Origin: Anaerolineae bacterium
GTDB taxonomy: Bacteria > Chloroflexota > Anaerolineae > J102
Direction of reading: 5' to 3'
Length of the DNA: 25,745 bases
Assembly: GCA_026992375.1 (NCBI GenBank)
Contig: JALXAF010000101.1
Coordinates: 1-25,745, forward strand
The notes under the pieces are model-generated. The model did not search any database and was not told the origin of the DNA. It worked only from the letters and a program-made list of their open reading frames with translations. This document shows positions 8,573 through 16,243 of the stretch, piece after piece (within the stretch, counting starts at the first letter, position 1; every line of letters begins with the position of its first letter). The position numbers were made by a program, and so were the translations under genes.

Positions 8573-9922
8573 GTGAACGATCATTCCCAAACACCCGCGG
8601 AGGCCCCGGCCCCCGACATCCACCCTGCGCCCGAGGCCCGACTTTCAGCATTGGCGCAGGCGTGGCGGACGCTGAGTCATCCCGCCCTGCTCACCTTTCT
8701 GCTGGCGCTGGCAGCGGGCGCGCTGGCCGTCCACCTGTGGCTGCCACAACTGCCCACGTCCCTGGCCGCCGATCCCGCGGCTGGCAGCGCCTGGCTGGAT
8801 GAGATGGCCGCGCAGACACCGGGCGGGAACGTGCTGCGGGCGCTGGGGGCCTTTGATCTGGCGCACAACGGGACGTTGCGGGTGGTTTTGGCCTTGCTGG
8901 CCGCGGCGCTGCTGATTCATCTGACCAATGGGACGCTGCGGGCGCTGGCCGCGCGGCGGCTGACCGCACCCCTCGCCTGGCTGCCGGGCATGCTCGCCTG
9001 GGAAGCCACGCTGCCCGCGCGGCTAAACGATGAAACATGGGAAAGGACTTGCTCGGACGCGTGTTCGCAGGCGCGGATGCAGGCGGAGGAGCAAGAATCG
9101 GGCGAGACCAAACGCCTGTGTGATTGTCACGCCCGCTGGCAATGGCCCGCGCTGCTCACCGAAATCGGCTTGCTGCTGGCGCTGCTGGCGCTGTTGCTAA
9201 ACCTCTTCAGCGGCTGGCAGATGGATAATCTGACCCTGGATCCGGGAGAAACGATCTCGCTGGCTCCTTACGCGGATCTCACCGTGGGACTGAGCGGCGA
9301 CGCATCCCAGATCATCCTCTGCTGCCCCGAACGACGCGCGCCGCTCGCCCGCGGGAGCATGATGCGCGGGGGCGTGCAGGTGCGAGTCACCGATGAAGCC
9401 CAGGCCCTGCACATCTCGCTAGAACGAAACGGCGAAGCCCTGAATTTGCAGGCCATCGAGCAGGGGGCCCAGGCCGCGCCCCGGCTCATCGTGCATTTTC
9501 CTCAGGTCCGCAGCGAACGGGCCATCGCCGCGCCCGAGGCCAATCTCTTCTTCCGGCTGGCCGCGCTGGATGACGGCGGTTTCAGGGTGCAGGCTCTGGA
9601 CGCCAACAACCAGGTCATCCTCAGCAAAAAAATCCAGCAAGAAGCCGCGCTGCCCGTGGGCGAGGGCCTGACGCTGCATTTGACCCCCGCCACCTACATC
9701 ACCATTCGCGCCCAGGGACGCCCCTGGACCTGGTTGCTGTGGCCGGCGCTGGCTCTGACGCTAGTCGGACTTTTCGCACACTGGCGTTATCCCTATTGGC
9801 GAGTGGGCGCGCTGCAAAATCAGGCGGGCGTCGCCCTGCGCTGGCAAGGCCCCAAAGCCACCCGCAGACGCTTCGCAGCCTTCATCGCCCATCTACAATC
9901 CCGCGACCAGGAGACAACTTGA
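8573..9922 (+). CDS. ResB-like cytochrome c biogenesis membrane protein
   Basis: 449 residues from GTG 8573, with GAGGG a few bases upstream. Four hydrophobic segments at about 38-58, 100-118, 191-213 and 386-403, with a large extracytoplasmic domain of about 170 residues between the third and fourth, match the ResB/Ccs1 layout. The stretch LRALGAFDLAHNGTLRVVLA resembles the conserved LGLFDhYHS region of ResB. ResB works with a CcsA-type partner in delivering heme to apocytochrome c; no CcsA, ResA or cytochrome gene is visible nearby, so the role rests on topology and that region. The CDCH sequence at 183-186 is not a CXXCH heme site. Its TGA overlaps the ATG of uridine kinase (TGATG at 9920-9924), indicating translational coupling. 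Confidence 0.65.
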   Translation: MNDHSQTPAEAPAPDIHPAPEARLSALAQAWRTLSHPALLTFLLALAAGALAVHLWLPQLPTSLAADPAAGSAWLDEMAAQTPGGNVLRALGAFDLAHNGTLRVVLALLAAALLIHLTNGTLRALAARRLTAPLAWLPGMLAWEATLPARLNDETWERTCSDACSQARMQAEEQESGETKRLCDCHARWQWPALLTEIGLLLALLALLLNLFSGWQMDNLTLDPGETISLAPYADLTVGLSGDASQIILCCPERRAPLARGSMMRGGVQVRVTDEAQALHISLERNGEALNLQAIEQGAQAAPRLIVHFPQVRSERAIAAPEANLFFRLAALDDGGFRVQALDANNQVILSKKIQQEAALPVGEGLTLHLTPATYITIRAQGRPWTWLLWPALALTLVGLFAHWRYPYWRVGALQNQAGVALRWQGPKATRRRFAAFIAHLQSRDQETT

Positions 9923-10572
9923 TGACAGAACCGAGCGATCGTCTGCTGAATCCCATCGTGGTGGGCATTGCCGGGGGCAGCGGCTCGGGCAAAACCACCG
10001 TAGTGCATCGCATCCTCGATCGGGTGGGGTGGGATCGCATTGCGTATCTGCCCCACGACGCCTATTACAAAGACGCCTCGCATCTGCCCTGGGAAGAACG
10101 AATCCACCTGAACTACGACCATCCCAACTCCCTCGACAACGACCTGCTCATCGAACACATCAATCTGCTGATGCAGGGTCAGGCGGTGGACGCGCCCATC
10201 TACGACTTTTCTCGGCACATCCGCAGCGAGAAGGTGCGCCGCGTGCTGCCCAGCCCCGTGATCCTGGTGGAGGGCATCCTGGTCTTTGCGGACGAGCGTC
10301 TGCGGGATATGATGGACATCAAGCTCTATGTGGACACGCCCGCGGACATCCGCTTCATCCGACGTCTGCTGCGAGACATCAATGAACGCGGACGCACCGT
10401 GCAATCTGTGGTGGAGCAATATCAGAGCACCGTCCGCCCCATGCACATGGAATTCGTGGAGCCCTCGAAGGTTTACGCCGACATCATCATCCCCGAGGGC
10501 GGGCACAACGACGTGGCCATGGAGATGGTCATCGGGCGCATCGAAACCCTGCTGGCGGAGCATGGGGCCTGA
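9922..10572 (+). CDS. udk: Uridine kinase
   Basis: 216 residues from ATG 9922, which overlaps the preceding stop codon; a longer reading of this frame runs into the upstream gene and is rejected. Walker A GGSGSGKT at 18-25, then LPHDAYYKD at 43-51, YDHPNS near 65 (substrate pocket), YDFSRHIR near 95 and VILVEGILVF near 112. The lid-like RRLLRDINERGRT and the C-terminal PEGGHNDVA are typical of the family. The enzyme phosphorylates uridine and cytidine to UMP and CMP in pyrimidine salvage, in the cytoplasm. Length is standard (about 210). Pairing with a ResB-like gene has no obvious functional logic and may be only transcriptional. Confidence 0.95.
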   Translation: MTEPSDRLLNPIVVGIAGGSGSGKTTVVHRILDRVGWDRIAYLPHDAYYKDASHLPWEERIHLNYDHPNSLDNDLLIEHINLLMQGQAVDAPIYDFSRHIRSEKVRRVLPSPVILVEGILVFADERLRDMMDIKLYVDTPADIRFIRRLLRDINERGRTVQSVVEQYQSTVRPMHMEFVEPSKVYADIIIPEGGHNDVAMEMVIGRIETLLAEHGA

Positions 10573-10657
10573 CACGGGTCACGAGTCGACGTCCCAATTC
10601 GCAACGCCCATCAACTTGATTCTCAACTCATTCTTTCCATTCACGAGATACCCTTGT

Positions 10658-11344
10658 ATGGAAACAGAATTACAAAAGGCCATTTACATGTTATACCTGG
10701 CTCCTCGCACGAAACGGTTACGTATCGGATGGGAGTATCGTTACAACGAGATTGCAATGGATATGTTGATGAGTGAGGAGCATCTTGCCAGAGTGAAGGA
10801 ATGGAGACGGTCTCCATGGCGTATAACTCAGTGGGAAGTTTGGTATGAGGAAGATCACGTTTATCGAGAAGAAGTTAGTGACTGCCAAACAGGCTTTCTT
10901 GTTTTCAATGATGGAAGGACGCTGGAATATCTGATTAACGAAACGAACGAGCCGCAGGTTCATCTTCGCCCTGAAAAACCGCGAATTGAGGATTGGATTG
11001 CAAGGCATACGTTATTAAGACCGAGATGCCTCCTTGTCAGCCATGAAATGACCTGGAGAAATATAGAAGTCAAATTGGGAAGGACTGTATTTCATGTAGA
11101 AGCAAAAAATGTCGGTCACGGAATAGACGATATTTGTTGTTTCGACGAGTGGTTTTGGGGTGGTGCAGAGAAATACCATTTGTGGATTGATAAGGAAACT
11201 GGGATATTGTTGCAATACACTGCAGAAGTGTATGAAACGACGATAGCAGTAGCAGAAGTCAAGGACGTGGAAATTGATTTTTCTGGAGATATTTTTCCTA
11301 TCGATATTGCTACGGTTAACCGTGGAGTGGAGAACGGAACTTGA
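10658..11344 (+). CDS. Hypothetical protein, possibly LolA/RseB-like fold
   Basis: 228 residues from ATG 10658. The frame is open further upstream, but that part overlaps uridine kinase; 10658 is the first ATG after it, with no strong ribosome binding site. I do not recognise a family with certainty. The pattern of alternating strands, then YHLWIDKETGILLQYTAEVY near the C-terminus followed by VKDVEIDFSGDIFP, resembles lipoprotein-carrier-like (LolA/RseB) domains, where a WVDKETG-type turn recurs. Unlike those it has no signal peptide or membrane segment, so it may be cytoplasmic or a divergent relative. Many Trp, Glu and Tyr codons. Composition is clearly more AT-rich than the flanking genes, consistent with horizontal acquisition. 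It lies between udk and a remnant-like region. Confidence 0.6.
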   Translation: METELQKAIYMLYLAPRTKRLRIGWEYRYNEIAMDMLMSEEHLARVKEWRRSPWRITQWEVWYEEDHVYREEVSDCQTGFLVFNDGRTLEYLINETNEPQVHLRPEKPRIEDWIARHTLLRPRCLLVSHEMTWRNIEVKLGRTVFHVEAKNVGHGIDDICCFDEWFWGGAEKYHLWIDKETGILLQYTAEVYETTIAVAEVKDVEIDFSGDIFPIDIATVNRGVENGT

Positions 11345-11397
11345 AAAAGTCAGAGCATTCATAAACAATCCTGGCTGTCAGGCCAAGGAGGTAATCC

Positions 11398-11490
11398 ATG
11401 AACCCTGAGATCGTATTTTTCCAATCTCATTGTTCTGCAAAAGGCCAAGTGGGGCATCGTGCCGGCTCTACCATTGTTTTTCACCCTTGA
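11398..11490 (+). CDS. 30-residue small ORF with strong ribosome binding site
   Basis: AAGGAGGT at 11385-11392 lies 5 bases before ATG 11398, followed by 30 codons and TGA at 11488-11490. The peptide begins MNPEIVFFQSHCSAKG and ends STIVFHP. It resembles nothing I know. The ideal start region suggests either a genuine small protein or the surviving start of a gene cut off by the rearrangement just downstream. Short ORFs with chance ribosome sites are common, so confidence is low. Confidence 0.3.
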   Translation: MNPEIVFFQSHCSAKGQVGHRAGSTIVFHP

Positions 11491-11499
11491 CAGGCTAAC

Positions 11500-11880
11500 A
11501 CCAGTGTTCAGGCGGATGGCTTCGCCATGCTGCATTCGACTCGCCGCCGGTGGCGCGACCCGCAGTCGCACCACCGGATGCCGCATTCGGGTGGAACGAG
11601 AAGCGCAAAAGAGAGAAGTGGGGAAAGGTGAGAGTCCGGACAGGCATGTTGGGATTGGTAGGGAGGAGCCAGAAAAGCCGGAACTGACGATCTGGCTGAC
11701 TCCAGATGCTCAATGGCCGTTTTGACAAAGCTGAGCGGTTATGTTACATGGTAAAAGTCCTTCCAAACAGACTTGCGGCGGACGAACCTGCACTGACATC
11801 GATGAAAATAACAGGTATCCCCATAGGCTTGAAAATCGGGTCTTGTCGGCCGGCCTGCCCGGTTTACAGGACTACTGGTT
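11500..11880 (+). mobile_element. Structured RNA-like segment, possible group II intron 5' remnant
   Basis: No ORF is supported, yet the sequence is full of pairing segments. ATGGC-TTC-GCCAT is at about 11517-11531; CCGGTGG-C-GCGAC pairs with GTCGC-A-CCACCGG at about 11547-11578; AGCCAGA pairs with TCTGGCT at about 11668-11698. The text from about 11724 (AGCTGAGCGGTTATGTTACA, then GGTAAAAGTCC, ACAGACTTGCGGCGG, CTGCACTGACATCGATGAAAA) resembles domain I of bacterial group II introns as I remember them. No intron-encoded reverse transcriptase and no domain V follow; a protease gene begins at 11954. If correct, it is a truncated, dead copy. The assignment rests on pattern memory and needs a covariance-model test. 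Confidence 0.35.
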
Positions 11881-11953
11881 TCCCTCTCTACCATTCTTCA
11901 CTTCAAAGATCGTATTCATCCTCATGCCCATCATCAAGGAGGTATCAAACGTC

Positions 11954-12949
11954 ATGTCCACTGAAGCCCGACAAATCCCCTGGCTTTTGTATCTGGTCTT
12001 TGTCGTCATTGGCGCAGGGCTGGCCGTGATTCTGATTGTGGCGGAGGGTGACGCGGGGGCGATGACGCCCGCGGGCTGGGCCGCAGTCATCATCGGCTTC
12101 GCCCCCCTCATCGGAGCCCAACTGGCTATGGGCATTCCTTCCGCTGCGCAGAAAGTGCAGGCCTGGCTGCAGACCACCCGCCGCCCTCTGCTTCACACCG
12201 GGCTGGGCGTCACCGTCATCTGGTTGGTGGTGCAACTGCTGTCCGGAAAATTCGATCCCTATATGACTGTGGTCGTAGGGTTGGGCCTGGTCGCGGCCCT
12301 GGGCGCGCTGCGACAGGTGGAACGGGGCAAACGGGGGCTCACCTGGGTGGATATGGCCGTGTGGCTGCTGCTGTGGATTCCCTTCGATCTGCGCTGGATC
12401 TATGACCTGGGCGGGGATTACAACTGGTGGTCTATCGCCATTTCGGTGATCGCGGTCATGGGCTGGTATGGCCTGCGCGACTTGCCCGAATTCGGCTACC
12501 GTCTGGTTCCCCGCTGGCGGGATATCGCCATCGCGGTGGTGGCGACCGCTGTTTTCGCGGCCATCGTCATCCCCATCGGCCTGGCCATCGACTTCCTCAC
12601 TTGGCCGCCCTCCCAGCCGCCGCAACTCGTCCCGGCCCTCCTCATGTTCGTGGGCATTTTCTTTACCGTGGCCATCCCCGAGGAGCTTTTCTTCCGGGGC
12701 ATCCTGCTGCACGGGCTGGATCAGATGACCCAACGACGATGGCCCACCCTGCTGGGCGTCGCCATCTTCTTTGGGCTGATGCACTGGAACAATGTGGACG
12801 ATCTGGCGACCAAGATTGCGTATACGGCCCTGGCCACGCTGGCGGGGCTATTCTACGGTTGGGCCTATCGACGCAGCGGCAACAATATCCTGGCTGCTGC
12901 CATCACTCATGCGCTGGTAGATGTGATTTGGGCGATGTTTTTACAATGA
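11954..12949 (+). CDS. CPBP family intramembrane (CAAX-type) metalloprotease
   Basis: 331 residues from ATG 11954, chosen because AAGGAGGT lies at 11936-11943; an in-frame ATG at 11924 lies before that site. About eight hydrophobic segments make it an integral membrane protein. The CPBP/ABI motifs are all present: EELFFRG (Glu243, Glu244, Arg248), FGLMHW with His277, and HALVDVIW with His319 and Asp323, the residues that build the intramembrane active site in Rce1-type proteases. Bacterial members act in membrane protein processing, bacteriocin immunity or unknown roles; the substrate is not evident. High GC, unlike the AT-rich stretch upstream. It converges with the PpiC gene on the opposite strand. 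Confidence 0.9.
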   Translation: MSTEARQIPWLLYLVFVVIGAGLAVILIVAEGDAGAMTPAGWAAVIIGFAPLIGAQLAMGIPSAAQKVQAWLQTTRRPLLHTGLGVTVIWLVVQLLSGKFDPYMTVVVGLGLVAALGALRQVERGKRGLTWVDMAVWLLLWIPFDLRWIYDLGGDYNWWSIAISVIAVMGWYGLRDLPEFGYRLVPRWRDIAIAVVATAVFAAIVIPIGLAIDFLTWPPSQPPQLVPALLMFVGIFFTVAIPEELFFRGILLHGLDQMTQRRWPTLLGVAIFFGLMHWNNVDDLATKIAYTALATLAGLFYGWAYRRSGNNILAAAITHALVDVIWAMFLQ

Positions 12950-12986
12950 AAACAGGGCGGCCGCCTGACCGTCCTGCCGCCTGTTT
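12950..12986. terminator. Hairpin directly after the CPBP protease gene
   Basis: AAACAGG(G)CGGC at 12950-12961 pairs with GCCGCCTGTTT at 12976-12986 with one bulged G. There is no T-tract on the forward side, while four T residues follow on the reverse side. It may end the forward transcript, or act as a second stop for the reverse one. The rest of the spacer to 13160 is GC-rich, without a gene. Confidence 0.4.
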
Positions 12987-13158
12987 CGCCCCAGCCTGCG
13001 CTGGAATTCGGCTTGAATGCGTTCGTGGATAGCCCGCGGCTGCGGGCGCTGCCGCGGCTCGGGCCTCGTGCCGGTCTCGCCTCCCTCCTTTTGTTCCTTC
13101 CTCGCTCCGGGCAGGTTGCCCGTGGGGTCGCCTGTGGCGGGGGGGAGAACGTTGATCG

Positions 13159-13226
13159 AAAAAGACCGGGGACAAAAGCCAGAAGGAGAGAAAATCTCCC
13201 TATTCCAGCCCTCCGTCCCCGGTCTT
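13159..13226 (-). terminator. Terminator of the PpiC foldase gene
   Basis: A perfect 12-bp inverted repeat, AAGACCGGGGAC at 13162-13173 and GTCCCCGGTCTT at 13215-13226, encloses an inner hairpin (GGAGA at 13185-13189 with TCTCC at 13195-13199). Read on the reverse strand, the stem ends in a run of five T residues. It lies about 50 bases beyond the stop codon of the foldase gene. Confidence 0.8.
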
Positions 13227-13274
13227 CTATCCAATTTTACGCCGACCGGCCCGGTCATTCCGGGCTCGAGCGGG

Positions 13275-14867
13275 TTACTGGGAAGGTTGCTGTTGCTGCT
13301 GTTGTTGCTGCTGGAATTGAATCGAGAGCTCTGACACAATCTGCTGCAAATCGGCGGGCAATGGCGGAATCATTTCGGGCGTCAGGTTCTTGGTGACGTC
13401 TGCAGCAGCGACCTGCGCGTTCAGCCAGTCGTTGAACGCCTGCTGGCGGCGTTGCTGCAATTCCTGCTCCTCCACAGGGTGTTCGGGGTCTTTCTCCTCC
13501 ACCTGGATGATGGCGTAGCCGTTGTCCAGCTTGACAGGCCCGCCAATCTGGCCCGGATCCAACGAGAAAGCGACCTCATCGAATGCGTCCCCCATCTTGC
13601 CTCTGAACACCCAGCCCAGCTCGCCGCCATTTTCCGCTGTGTCTTTGTCGTCTGAGACTTCTTTGGCCACGGTGGCGAAATCTTCGCCCGCCTCGATTCG
13701 GGCCTTGGCCGCCTCCGCCTCTTTCAGCGCCTTGGCGTCAGCCGCATCGATGGCGGCCTGGTCGGGGGTGCGATCGACGCGAATCAGAATATGGCGGGCG
13801 CAGACCTGATCTTCATCGGGCTTGACGTCGTAGACCTGGATGATGTGATAGCCAAAGTCGGTCTTGATGGGCTCACTGACTTCGCCCTTTTCCAGCGAGA
13901 ACGCGGCCTTCTCGAACTCCGGCACCATCTGGCCTTTGCCGAAACAACCCAGATCACCGCCGTTGGGCGCGCTGCCCGGGTCTTCCGAGACTTCCTTGGC
14001 CACCTCGGCGAAGTCCTCGCCATCTTCCACGATGCGTTTGCGGGCGTCTGTGATCTTCTTCAGAGCGTCGGCCTCGCGTTTTTCCATAGGCACTTCGGGC
14101 TCGGGCTTGATGAGGATGTATCGTACCTTGACCGCTTCATCGGTCTTGTCGAACTCCAGTGGCGCGTTTTCCATCAGCTTTTTGCGCATCAAGAAAGTGG
14201 CGAACAGATTGCGGAATTCCTCTTCGGTCAGGCTGCCCTTTGCTTCCAGATTTTGGACGTAATCGTTATAGCGTTGCTGGAATTCATCCTCGGTCATGGC
14301 GGGCTTGGTGTTGGTGACCGTATCGGAGGATTCCGCAGCAGCCTTCTCCGCCTCGCGATCATACCCGAATTGCTTCTCGATCTCGGCCTGCACCTCCTCG
14401 GGCGTCACCGTGGCGTTATATTCTTTGGCCAATTGCCCCACCACCGTATCCTCGATCATTTTATCGAGAACGGTGTAGGCCAACTGCTGAGGATCGGCTA
14501 GCTGGTTGTACATCGGTTCGACCGAGGAGAGGAATGGGTTGGGGCCGCCATTCGAGAATTGCTCGCCGAATTGCAGATATTGGTTGATTTGGGCCACGAG
14601 ATTGTCCTGCTCGAACCGCAATCTGCGTTTGAACGCCTCTTGCGAAATTTTATCGCCGTTGACGGTGGCGACCGGTTTGTTGGGCTTGATCACATACTCG
14701 TTGATCACGCCCACGGCGATGAGGAGCACGACCAGCGCCAATACGATTCCCAGACCGATGTAAATGCGCCGTTGCAACTCCTGCTCGCGGCGGCGACGGC
14801 TGGCGTGGCGTCGCGGTTGTTCATGTTTGAGCTCTTCGGGCTTCTTTTCCTTCGTCTTTTTTGCCAT
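13275..14867 (-). CDS. Membrane-anchored peptidyl-prolyl isomerase with two PpiC/parvulin domains
   Basis: 530 residues from ATG 14865-14867 (GAGG about 8 bases upstream); a 13-codon upstream extension is unlikely. A strongly basic N-terminus is followed by one membrane helix at 36-57, so the rest faces outside. Residues 65-240 form a SurA/PrsA-like N-terminal chaperone region. Parvulin domain 1 spans about 248-347 (ARKRIVEDGEDFAEVAKEVS, GGDLGCFGKGQMVPEFEKAA, FGYHIIQV) and domain 2 about 356-458 (ARHILIRVD, GGELGWVFRGKM, NGYAIIQV). Parvulins catalyse cis-trans isomerisation at prolyl bonds and help fold secreted proteins. The protein ends in nine consecutive Gln residues (519-527) followed by Pro-Ser-Gln, unusual for this family. 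It lies just after rpsR, separated by a terminator hairpin. Confidence 0.93.
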   Translation of the reverse strand: MAKKTKEKKPEELKHEQPRRHASRRRREQELQRRIYIGLGIVLALVVLLIAVGVINEYVIKPNKPVATVNGDKISQEAFKRRLRFEQDNLVAQINQYLQFGEQFSNGGPNPFLSSVEPMYNQLADPQQLAYTVLDKMIEDTVVGQLAKEYNATVTPEEVQAEIEKQFGYDREAEKAAAESSDTVTNTKPAMTEDEFQQRYNDYVQNLEAKGSLTEEEFRNLFATFLMRKKLMENAPLEFDKTDEAVKVRYILIKPEPEVPMEKREADALKKITDARKRIVEDGEDFAEVAKEVSEDPGSAPNGGDLGCFGKGQMVPEFEKAAFSLEKGEVSEPIKTDFGYHIIQVYDVKPDEDQVCARHILIRVDRTPDQAAIDAADAKALKEAEAAKARIEAGEDFATVAKEVSDDKDTAENGGELGWVFRGKMGDAFDEVAFSLDPGQIGGPVKLDNGYAIIQVEEKDPEHPVEEQELQQRRQQAFNDWLNAQVAAADVTKNLTPEMIPPLPADLQQIVSELSIQFQQQQQQQQQPSQ

Positions 14868-14900
14868 AGCATTGCCTCGTTGAGGGGATGAAACAAAGCA

Positions 14901-14927
14901 AGGCATAGGAAATCAGCTCCTATGCCT
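14901..14927 (-). terminator. Hairpin terminator between rpsR and the PpiC gene
   Basis: Perfect 10-bp stem AGGCATAGGA (14901-14910) with TCCTATGCCT (14918-14927) and a 7-base loop. On the reverse strand it is followed by TTGCTTTG, a weak T-rich tail. It lies about 70 bases after the rpsR stop and would end the rpsF-ssb-rpsR transcript, or attenuate read-through into the foldase gene. Confidence 0.7.
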
Positions 14928-14995
14928 CACTCTTGCGTCAGATCAATGGTGATGGGGATCAAACATCTGTTTGCCACCCGCCCGGTTCGTCAACC

Positions 14996-15379
14996 TCAGG
15001 AGCCGTAGCGACGGATGTGCTCGGCGGTGTAGGGCAGCAAAGCCAGGAAGCGAGCTCGTTTGATGGCCACGGCCAGACGGCGTTGATGCTTGGCGCAAAC
15101 GCCCGTGCGACGGCGGCTCAGCATCTTGCCATAAGGGCTGATGTAGGGCAACAAAAGCTCAGGCTTCTTGTAGTCGATGTAGTCGATCTTTTCCACGCAG
15201 AACTGGCACACCTTGGCCCGACGAGGACGAGACTGCCGTCCGCGGGGAGCGGGGCGGGCCCGCTGCGGGCTGGGGCGACGTGCGGGCGCGGCGGGCGCCG
15301 GAGTCGCTTCCTGAGCATTCGATTCTGCGGTGGGGGCGGCTTCTTCTGCGGAAACAGCTTTGAGAGTTTCTTCTGCCAT
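14996..15379 (-). CDS. rpsR: 30S ribosomal protein S18
   Basis: 127 residues from ATG 15377-15379, with an AAAGAGGT ribosome site at 15388-15395. The S18 core spans residues 55-127: KVCQFCVEKIDYIDYKKPEL, then LLPYISPYGKMLSRRRTGVC and AKHQRRLAVAIKRARFLALL. Cys58, Cys61, Cys95 and His98 form a CXXC/CXXH set that could bind zinc. The N-terminal 50 residues are a low-complexity Ala/Pro/Arg-rich extension; S18 is usually 70-90 residues. S18 pairs with S6 on the platform of the small subunit, and S6 is encoded in the same operon. Last gene of rpsF-ssb-rpsR. Confidence 0.96.
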   Translation of the reverse strand: MAEETLKAVSAEEAAPTAESNAQEATPAPAAPARRPSPQRARPAPRGRQSRPRRAKVCQFCVEKIDYIDYKKPELLLPYISPYGKMLSRRRTGVCAKHQRRLAVAIKRARFLALLPYTAEHIRRYGS

Positions 15380-15447
15380 TTTAATTTACCTCTTTCTTGT
15401 TCAGGTCAAACGCCTATCGAGGCGCTGTTATTTCAAATGATGATGGT

Positions 15448-15846
15448 TTAGAAGGGAAGATCGGGCGCTTCGTCATCCTCGACGAATGAAGATTCCTGGC
15501 GCTGGGAATGGTTGCGCTGATCGAGAATGAGCATCTCATTGGCCACCAACTCGGTGCGATAGTGACGGCAACCATTGTCATCTTCCCAATTGCGAGTCTG
15601 CAAATGTCCCTCGACATAAACGCGGGAGCCTTTGCGCAGAAACTGATTGCAGATTTCGGCAAGGTTATTCCAGGCCACGACATTGAACCATTCCGTCGCT
15701 TCGCGACGCTCGCCGTCGGATGTGACCCAGGTGCGGCTGGTGGCGACGCTGAAAGTCGTAACCGGCTTGCCGCTGGGCGTATAACGCATCTCGGGATCTC
15801 GCCCGAGATTGCCGATGATCATGACTTTGTTCAAACTTCTGGTCAT
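15448..15846 (-). CDS. ssb: Single-stranded DNA-binding protein
   Basis: 132 residues from ATG 15844-15846, with AAGGAAG just upstream. The OB fold covers about 1-105: NKVMIIGNLGRDPEMRYTPS, TEWFNVVAWNNLAEICNQFL, RKGSRVYVEGHLQTRNWEDD. A short linker leads to the acidic tip DDEAPDLPF, the site that recruits replication and repair proteins. It coats single-stranded DNA, normally as a tetramer. Its place between rpsF and rpsR is the conserved bacterial arrangement. The linker is shorter than in E. coli SSB. Confidence 0.97.
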   Translation of the reverse strand: MTRSLNKVMIIGNLGRDPEMRYTPSGKPVTTFSVATSRTWVTSDGERREATEWFNVVAWNNLAEICNQFLRKGSRVYVEGHLQTRNWEDDNGCRHYRTELVANEMLILDQRNHSQRQESSFVEDDEAPDLPF

Positions 15847-15924
15847 CTCGCACTTCCTTGCTGAGAGCTCACGTTAATAACTCGAATGACGATTTTCTGT
15901 CGAGATGGCGTAGACGCGCTGGGG

Positions 15925-16215
15925 TCAACGATCCTGTTTGCGCACAACCAACTGACGAATGATGTCCTCGTTGATGCCCATGGCCCGGGTGAGTTCCGCC
16001 ACTTTCGAGCCATCCAGTTTGAAATCATACTGGATGTAGGTGGCTTCCAGATGCTTCTGGATGGGATAGGCCAGCTTGCGTCGTCCCCAGGGGATCACCT
16101 GGATGTCTTCCCCGCCCAGGGAGCTAATGCGATCTTGCAGCCATTGCGAGGCTTTTTCGACGCCCTCTTCATCCAGACCCGGATGGAAAAGGGTCACCAT
16201 TTCGTACTCAGTCAT
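15925..16215 (-). CDS. rpsF: 30S ribosomal protein S6
   Basis: 96 residues from ATG 16213-16215, with AAGGAG near 16223-16228. The S6 pattern is clear: MTEYEMVTLFHPGLDEEGVE, then WGRRKLAYPIQKHLEATYIQ, then GINEDIIRQLVVRKQ. The WGRRKLAYPI strand is the most conserved S6 element. S6 dimerises with S18 and binds the platform of the 30S subunit. First gene of the rpsF-ssb-rpsR operon, with a promoter and two leader hairpins upstream. Length is normal, without the acidic C-terminal tail of E. coli S6. Confidence 0.96.
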   Translation of the reverse strand: MTEYEMVTLFHPGLDEEGVEKASQWLQDRISSLGGEDIQVIPWGRRKLAYPIQKHLEATYIQYDFKLDGSKVAELTRAMGINEDIIRQLVVRKQDR

Positions 16216-16243
16216 AGAATTTCTCCTTTTCTATGGATTGGCA

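Noticed and set aside
8573..9922. Heme-binding c-type cytochrome because of CDCH at residues 183-186
   Set aside because: The motif is CXCH, not CXXCH, and lies before a membrane helix; topology fits ResB-like protein better.
11945..12784. Reverse ORF of 279 codons opposite the CPBP protease
   Set aside because: Rich in Gln, His, Gly and Asp without domain pattern; the forward frame has the EEXXXR and His motifs.
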